From Chersky-806 sp038252255 (GTDB lineage: Bacteria > Actinomycetota > Acidimicrobiia > IMCC26256 > JAENVU01): a stretch of 64,000 nucleotides of DNA. Under the pieces are notes generated by a model that was given only the letters and a program-made list of their open reading frames with translations, was not told where the DNA came from and ran no database searches. Made by a program: the position numbers and the translations under genes. Position 1 is the first letter of the stretch; each line of letters opens with the position of its first letter. This document shows positions 59,970 to 64,000 of this stretch, one piece after another. The stretch spans positions 62,001-126,000 of the forward strand of contig JBBSAM010000005.1 in NCBI GenBank assembly GCA_038252255.1, written 5' to 3'.

Positions 59970-61076
59970 ATGGCTGCTGACCTCTACGCGCTGCTCGGTG
60001 TGGCACCGAACGCCACCGAAGACGAGCTGAAGCGCGCCTACCGGCGGCTCGCGCGCGAGCTGCACCCCGACGCGAACCCCGGGAACCCGACCGCCGAGGC
60101 GCAGTTCAAGGAGATCACGGTCGCGTACGAGACGCTGCGCGACCCCGAGCGGCGCCGGCGCTACGACCAGTTCGGCGACGACGGGCGAGGAGGCGGCGCG
60201 CCCAACGCGGCCGACTTCGGGTTCGGCGACCTCTTCGACGCGTTCTTCTCCGGGACGTTCGGTGGCGGTGGCGGAGCCGGCCCGGCCCGGGCGCCGGACG
60301 CCGAGGCGATCATCGAGCTCGATCTCGTCCAGGCGGCGTTCGGGATCACGGAGTCGCTCGAGCTGGTGCTGCCGAGCGAGTGCGACCGGTGCGAGGGCTC
60401 GGGCTGCGAACCCGGCACGCATCCCACGCGCTGCGAGACCTGCGGGGGAGCGGGCGAGGTGCGCCAGGTGCGGCGGTCGGTCCTGGGCCAGCTCGTGACC
60501 GCGGCACCGTGCCACGCCTGCTCGGGAACCGGCCAGCGCATCCCGAACCCGTGCAGCAGCTGCGGGGGTGACGGCCGGGTGCGCGCGACGCGCCACATCG
60601 AGGTGGAGGTGCCCGCGGGCATCGACGACGGCCAACGCCTGCGGCTCACCGGACGCGGCCCGGCCGCGCCGCGCAACGGCATGGCCGGCGACCTGTACGT
60701 CAGCGTGCGCGTGCGCCCGCATCCGACGCTCGAGCGCCAGGGCTACGACCTGGTGCACCGGCGCACCATCGCGATGACCCAGGCGGCGCTCGGGACGGTG
60801 CTCGAGGTCGAGACGCTCGAAGAGCCGGAAGCGGTCGCGGTGCCACCGGGGACGCAGCCCGGTCATGTCTTCCGGCTGAAGGGTCATGGCGTCCCGGTCC
60901 TCCAAGGCCGCGGGCGCGGCGATCTCCTGTTGCAGATCGACATCGAGGTGCCCAAGCGCGTCTCGGACGAGGAGAGCGATCTCCTGCGCCGGCTCGCCGA
61001 GCTGCGCGGCGAAGACGTAGGTGCACCGCCCGAAGGTTTCCTCTCACGGATCCGGTCGACGTTCGGCGACCGGTGA
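59970..61076 (+). CDS. dnaJ: Chaperone protein DnaJ
   Basis: The product is 368 aa. The J domain has HPD at 32-34, then a Gly/Phe-rich stretch, four CxxCxGxG-type zinc repeats (CDRCEGSG, CETCGGAG, CHACSGTG, CSSCGGDG) and the substrate-binding C-terminal domain. It stimulates DnaK. This is the copy coupled to hrcA; a second dnaJ is usual in actinobacteria. It starts 8 bp after hrcA. Confidence 0.97.
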   Translation: MAADLYALLGVAPNATEDELKRAYRRLARELHPDANPGNPTAEAQFKEITVAYETLRDPERRRRYDQFGDDGRGGGAPNAADFGFGDLFDAFFSGTFGGGGGAGPARAPDAEAIIELDLVQAAFGITESLELVLPSECDRCEGSGCEPGTHPTRCETCGGAGEVRQVRRSVLGQLVTAAPCHACSGTGQRIPNPCSSCGGDGRVRATRHIEVEVPAGIDDGQRLRLTGRGPAAPRNGMAGDLYVSVRVRPHPTLERQGYDLVHRRTIAMTQAALGTVLEVETLEEPEAVAVPPGTQPGHVFRLKGHGVPVLQGRGRGDLLLQIDIEVPKRVSDEESDLLRRLAELRGEDVGAPPEGFLSRIRSTFGDR

Positions 61077-61864
61077 CCGTCGGCTTCAGCGCGACCGCGC
61101 CCGCGGTCGCGCACGTCTTCGTCGACGCTGAGACCGTCGACCTCCACGACGACGGTGCGGTGACGGTCGACGGCGACGACGGGCACCATCTGCAACGCGT
61201 GCGGCGACTGCGGGTCGGCGAAGCAGTCACGGCGAGCGACGGCCGAGGGTCGTGGCGCCTCTGCACGATCAGCGAGATCGGCGATGGTCGTGTGACCCTC
61301 ACCCCGGCGGGGCCGATGACGCTCGAGCCGTCGTTGTCGCCACGGCTCACGGTCGCGTTCGCGCCCGCCAAGGGCGACCAGGCCGGTACCGTCGTGCACC
61401 AGCTGGTCGAGCTGGGCGTGGACCGGGTGATGCCGATCACCCTCCGCCGATCGGTGGTGCGCTGGGACGAGTCCCGGGGGGACCGGGCCCGCGCCCGTCT
61501 GCGTCGCGTCGCCCGTGAGGCCGCGATGCAGTCCCGCCGGGCGCATCTTGCCGAGGTCGTGGAGGGCGAGCCGCTCGAGCTGCTCTGCCGCCATCCGGGC
61601 CTCGTCGTGGCCGATCCGGCCGGGACCGCGGCATCGGAGCTCGCTGCGCCACCGGGGGGCGAATGGCTCGTGATCGTCGGCCCCGAGGGCGGGTTCGACC
61701 CCTCCGAGTGCGCCGGCCTCGGGCCCGCGCCCCGGCTGGCGGTCGGCCCCTACGTGCTACGGGCCGTGACCGCGCCGGTGGCCGCCGCCGCCGCTTTGGT
61801 GGGGTTTCGGAGGGCGATCGCGGACACCCCTGGCGATTCGTCGCCTCTGGGCGAGTCGACCTAG
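61073..61864 (+). CDS. rsmE: 16S rRNA (uracil-1498-N3)-methyltransferase
   Basis: The product is 263 aa. A PUA-like N-terminal domain (HHLQRVRRLRVGEAV) is followed by a SPOUT knot (VIVGPEGGFDPSE, then LAVGPYVLRAVTAPVAA). It methylates U1498 of 16S rRNA. The GTG overlaps the dnaJ stop (GTGA), and dnaJ-rsmE is a common pair. Confidence 0.94.
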   Translation: MTVGFSATAPAVAHVFVDAETVDLHDDGAVTVDGDDGHHLQRVRRLRVGEAVTASDGRGSWRLCTISEIGDGRVTLTPAGPMTLEPSLSPRLTVAFAPAKGDQAGTVVHQLVELGVDRVMPITLRRSVVRWDESRGDRARARLRRVAREAAMQSRRAHLAEVVEGEPLELLCRHPGLVVADPAGTAASELAAPPGGEWLVIVGPEGGFDPSECAGLGPAPRLAVGPYVLRAVTAPVAAAAALVGFRRAIADTPGDSSPLGEST

Positions 61865-61911
61865 ACGCGCTCAGCGCGCGAGATTGTCGACAAGCGGCGA
61901 GGTACGTGGGA

Positions 61912-61917
61912 TAGTTT
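61912..61917 (+). promoter_or_regulatory. -10 element (TAGTTT) of bldD
   Basis: TAGTTT lies about 40 nt before the bldD ATG. A palindrome TTGTCGACAA precedes it. I see no clear BldD self-binding box. Confidence 0.3.
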
Positions 61918-61957
61918 CGCCGGCCGGGGCGCACGAATACGGGGGCAGCGGGAACCG

Positions 61958-62443
61958 ATGCATGGGGTCAACGTAGGCGAGCGGCTCCGGGCGATCCGTC
62001 GACAGAAGGGGCTTTCGCTCCACGACGTCGAAGCGCGATCCGATCTCGAGTTCAAGGCGTCAGTCCTCGGCGCGTACGAGCGGGGGGAGCGCGCCATCTC
62101 CGTGCCGCGGTTGCTCCGCCTGGCCGAGATCTACGAGGTGCCGGCGGACCAGCTCCTGCCGCGCGACGCCGACATCGAGATCAACCTCACCGAAGGCACC
62201 GATCTCGATGCCGGTTTCACGATCGACCTCGTGAAGCTCCACGCCCTCGACGACCCCGAGGCCGCCGTCCTCTCGCGCTACGCCGCGACGATCCAGCTCC
62301 AGCGGCAGGACTTCAACGGTCGCCTGCTCACGATCCGGCGCGACGACCTGCGCGTGCTGGCCGCGGTGCTCGGTCGTCGGCCCGACGACCTGGGTGTGCG
62401 GCTCGACGAGCTCGGCCTGCGCGCCAGCACGACCACTGCGTAG
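61958..62443 (+). CDS. bldD: BldD-family transcriptional regulator, c-di-GMP binding
   Basis: The product is 161 aa. The N-terminal XRE helix-turn-helix (about 6-66; LRAIRRQKGLSLHDVE, GAYERGERAISVPRL) and the C-terminal domain (RYAATIQLQRQDFNGR) match BldD of Streptomyces. The c-di-GMP signature RxD-x8-RxxD is complete: R116-Q-D118, eight residues, R127-R-D129-D130, two residues offset from S. coelicolor. In Streptomyces a c-di-GMP tetramer bridges two BldD molecules and represses development genes. Here it sits alone between rsmE and phoH, so its regulon is unknown. Confidence 0.88.
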   Translation: MHGVNVGERLRAIRRQKGLSLHDVEARSDLEFKASVLGAYERGERAISVPRLLRLAEIYEVPADQLLPRDADIEINLTEGTDLDAGFTIDLVKLHALDDPEAAVLSRYAATIQLQRQDFNGRLLTIRRDDLRVLAAVLGRRPDDLGVRLDELGLRASTTTA

Positions 62444-62481
62444 CGCAGCGTCTCTCGCGCTCCTCGCGCTCGCGCGACCGC

Positions 62482-62487
62482 TACCCT
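62482..62487 (+). promoter_or_regulatory. -10 element (TACCCT) of phoH
   Basis: TACCCT ends 9 nt before the phoH GTG, consistent with a nearly leaderless mRNA. Confidence 0.35.
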
Positions 62488-62496
62488 GATCTCGAC

Positions 62497-63459
62497 GTGA
62501 CGCCAACGTCTTCGACTCAGGTCAAGATCCTCGTGCCGGGGAACCACCTCATGGTGGACCTACTGGGCCAACGCGACGAGCTGCTGCGGATCATCGAGGA
62601 AGCGTTCCCGGTGCACATTCTGGTCCGGGGCAACGAGATCACCATCTCGGGTGAGCCGGCCGACTCCGAGTCCGTAGCGCGTCTGTTCGAGGAGCTCGTC
62701 GTGCTGCTCGAGCAGGGGCACACGCTGGACCGAGAGGGAATAGGTCGGAGCATCGAGATGATGAAGTCGGATCAGATGCCGACCGCCGTGCTCTCGACCG
62801 AGGTGATGCGGGGCCGCAAGAGCGTGCGACCGAAGACCGCGGGGCAGAAGCGGTACGTCGACGCCGTCGCGACGCACACGATCACGTTCGGCATCGGTCC
62901 GGCCGGAACCGGCAAGAGCTACCTCGCGGTCGCGCTCGCGGTGCAGGCGCTTCAGGCCAAGGAAGTCCATCGCATCATCCTCACCCGACCCGCGGTAGAA
63001 GCGGGGGAACGGCTCGGGTTCCTACCCGGCGACATGCTGGCCAAGGTCGATCCGTACCTGCGTCCGCTGTACGACGCGCTCTACGACATGCTCGAGCCGG
63101 ACGGGGTCGCGCGTCTGATGGAGCGTGGCGTGATCGAGGTCGCGCCACTCGCGTACATGCGCGGCCGGACGCTCAACGACTCCTTCATCATTCTCGACGA
63201 GGCGCAGAACACGACGGCCGAGCAGATGAAGATGTTCCTGACCCGACTCGGCTTCGGTTCCAAGGTCGTCGTCACCGGTGACGTGACCCAGATCGACCTG
63301 CCCGACGGACGGAGCCGCTCCGGGCTGCTCGCGGTGCGGGAGGTGCTCGAGGGGATCGACGGCCTGGCGTTCGTGGAGCTCGGCTCGCGTGACGTGGTCC
63401 GCCACAAGATCGTCCAGGACATCGTCGACGCCTACGAGCGGAACACTTCGCGACCGTGA
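62497..63459 (+). CDS. PhoH-family ATPase
   Basis: The product is 320 aa. A KH-like N-terminal region is followed by a P-loop at 134-141 (GPAGTGKS), FIILDEAQN (Walker B) and VVTGDVTQIDLP. PhoH-like (YbeZ) proteins work with the RNase YbeY in rRNA and RNA maturation, and ybeY follows here. The stop overlaps the first GTG of the 71-bp repeat. Confidence 0.94.
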   Translation: MTPTSSTQVKILVPGNHLMVDLLGQRDELLRIIEEAFPVHILVRGNEITISGEPADSESVARLFEELVVLLEQGHTLDREGIGRSIEMMKSDQMPTAVLSTEVMRGRKSVRPKTAGQKRYVDAVATHTITFGIGPAGTGKSYLAVALAVQALQAKEVHRIILTRPAVEAGERLGFLPGDMLAKVDPYLRPLYDALYDMLEPDGVARLMERGVIEVAPLAYMRGRTLNDSFIILDEAQNTTAEQMKMFLTRLGFGSKVVVTGDVTQIDLPDGRSRSGLLAVREVLEGIDGLAFVELGSRDVVRHKIVQDIVDAYERNTSRP

Positions 63460-63530
63460 CGTCGGTGGGTGTGAAGCGGCGAGCGGCCCCAGGCCGGCAC
63501 GCGGTCCAGCCTGGAGGGCTGCGAGCGTGA
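63456..63530 (+). CDS. 24-codon mini-ORF in repeat copy 1
   Basis: The GTG overlaps the phoH stop (GTGA); 24 basic codons follow (starting MTSVGVKRRAAPG) and the TGA overlaps the GTG of copy 2. It has no homology and probably matters, if at all, for passing ribosomes along. Confidence 0.4.
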   Translation: MTSVGVKRRAAPGRHAVQPGGLRA

Positions 63531-63597
63531 CGTCGGTGGGTGTGAAGCGGCGAGCGGCCCCAGGCCGGCACGCGGTCCAGCCTGGAGGGCTGCGACC
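63456..63597. repeat. 71-bp tandem duplication at the phoH-ybeY junction
   Basis: Two copies (63456-63526 and 63527-63597) differ at one base, just before the final position (G or C in the GCGA[G/C]C end). The first 13 bases (GTGACGTCGGTGG) recur a third time as the start of ybeY at 63598. Each copy carries a GGAGGG site 8 nt before the next GTG. Confidence 0.97.
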
Positions 63598-63601
63598 GTG
63601 A
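63527..63601 (+). CDS. 24-codon mini-ORF in repeat copy 2
   Basis: It is the same peptide except for the last residue. Its start has GGAGGG 8 nt upstream and its TGA overlaps the ybeY GTG. It thus links copy 1 to ybeY by translational coupling. Confidence 0.4.
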   Translation: MTSVGVKRRAAPGRHAVQPGGLRP

Positions 63602-64000
63602 CGTCGGTGGAGGTGTTCGGGGCGGATGAGCAGTCGGCGGTAGTGGTCGACGTCGTGCGGTGGATCCGGCTGGCCCGGCTCGTGCTGGCCGAGGAGCGGG
63701 TGCCGGGCGTCGCCGAGCTCTCGTTGATCTTCGTGGACCAGCAGTCGATCACGGACCTCAACGAGCGGTTCCTCGGCGGGACCGGTCCCACGGACGTTCT
63801 GGCCTTCCCGATGGACGACGACGTCGTGCTCGGGGGGCGCCAGCCGGACCAGGGCGGCCGGGGTCCCGGGGCGCCGGCAGAGGCGGGGGAGCCCCCCAGC
63901 CTGATCGGCGATGTCGTGATCTGCCCCCAGGTCGCGGCGGAGCAGGCACCGGAGCACGGATGGGGCACCGATGACGAGATCGCCCTCCTCGTCGTCCACG
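63598..64000 (+). CDS. ybeY: Endoribonuclease YbeY (rRNA maturation), C-terminus beyond the window
   Basis: About 134 codons are present. ELSLIFVDQQSITDLNERFLGG, TDVLAFPMD and GDVVICPQVA are YbeY signatures. The zinc-binding HGxLHLxGYDH motif should follow at once; the window ends at LLVVH. YbeY is a single-strand RNase in 16S rRNA 3' processing and quality control. The GTG start has GGAGGG 8 nt upstream and overlaps the mini-ORF stop. A Pro/Gly-rich insertion follows LAFPMDDD. Confidence 0.93.
   Translation, partial: MTSVEVFGADEQSAVVVDVVRWIRLARLVLAEERVPGVAELSLIFVDQQSITDLNERFLGGTGPTDVLAFPMDDDVVLGGRQPDQGGRGPGAPAEAGEPPSLIGDVVICPQVAAEQAPEHGWGTDDEIALLVVH

Noticed and set aside
63456..63597. CRISPR-like array
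   Set aside because: Two adjacent copies without spacers, and a third partial copy that is a gene start; this is a tandem duplication.

Overview
The window is high-GC, gene-dense bacterial DNA. Gene content and order point to an actinobacterium, most likely of the Acidimicrobiia type. The markers are a BldD homologue, actinobacterial-type ValS and LeuS, a FolP2-type dihydropteroate synthase paralogue, TIGR03960/TIGR03936-rne-rplU-rpmA-obgE-proB-proA synteny, and an mreBCD-mrdA-rodA cluster. At least twelve genes carry a TANNNT -10 hexamer ending 6-9 nt before the start codon, the usual sign of leaderless transcription in actinobacteria. The assignment to class is an inference; there is no rRNA gene to test it.

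Layout. 1-2,300 is an accessory patch: a lipoprotein gene running off the left edge, the C-terminal stub of a tyrosine recombinase, a HicAB toxin-antitoxin pair and a Nudix hydrolase, next to tRNA-Gly(UCC) and tRNA-Pro(UGG). 2,750-6,060 (minus strand) holds a PAS/LuxR regulator with an (Asn-Gly)13 linker, a single-domain response regulator and a secreted GH10 xylanase; the two regulator genes share palindromic GTCCGT/ACGGAC sites upstream. 6,084-13,632 has a membrane-embedded spermidine-synthase-like protein, a secreted six-repeat DUF3152 zincin, an aldehyde dehydrogenase, a CPA2 antiporter and a methyltransferase.

13,688-21,410 is housekeeping: tig-clpP-clpX, valS-folC, ndk. 21,512-28,073 is the cell-shape and wall block mreB-mreC-mreD-mrdA-rodA plus an L,D-transpeptidase lipoprotein. 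28,123-37,501 runs TIGR03960-TIGR03936-rne-rplU-rpmA-obgE-proB-proA. A MoxR/VWA pair follows, then an ACT protein divergent from nadD-lytR_C-rsfS. 42,989-46,028 (minus) is a membrane protein-hisH-hisF-like operon whose HisF lacks expected catalytic residues. tRNA-Ala(GGC) precedes leuS, a small HExxH protein, comEA-comEC-folP2-holA, rpsT and lepA. The right end is acd / hemW-hrcA-dnaJ-rsmE-bldD-phoH-ybeY.

Functional ties. mreBCD, mrdA, rodA and the L,D-transpeptidase form an elongasome set. hrcA-dnaJ is under a CIRCE operator that lies inside the end of hemW, with the -10 in the operator spacer. bldD keeps the c-di-GMP signature. Most unexplained structure is small: two families of nested intergenic dyads, a 13-bp tandem array, a 71-bp tandem duplication at the phoH/ybeY junction that makes two coupled mini-ORFs, and a possible leader ORF before mrdA. 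I did not find a clear new defence or biosynthetic system. The best candidates for novelty are the HisH/HisF-like operon, the phoH-ybeY coupling repeat and the shared operators of the PAS/LuxR region.
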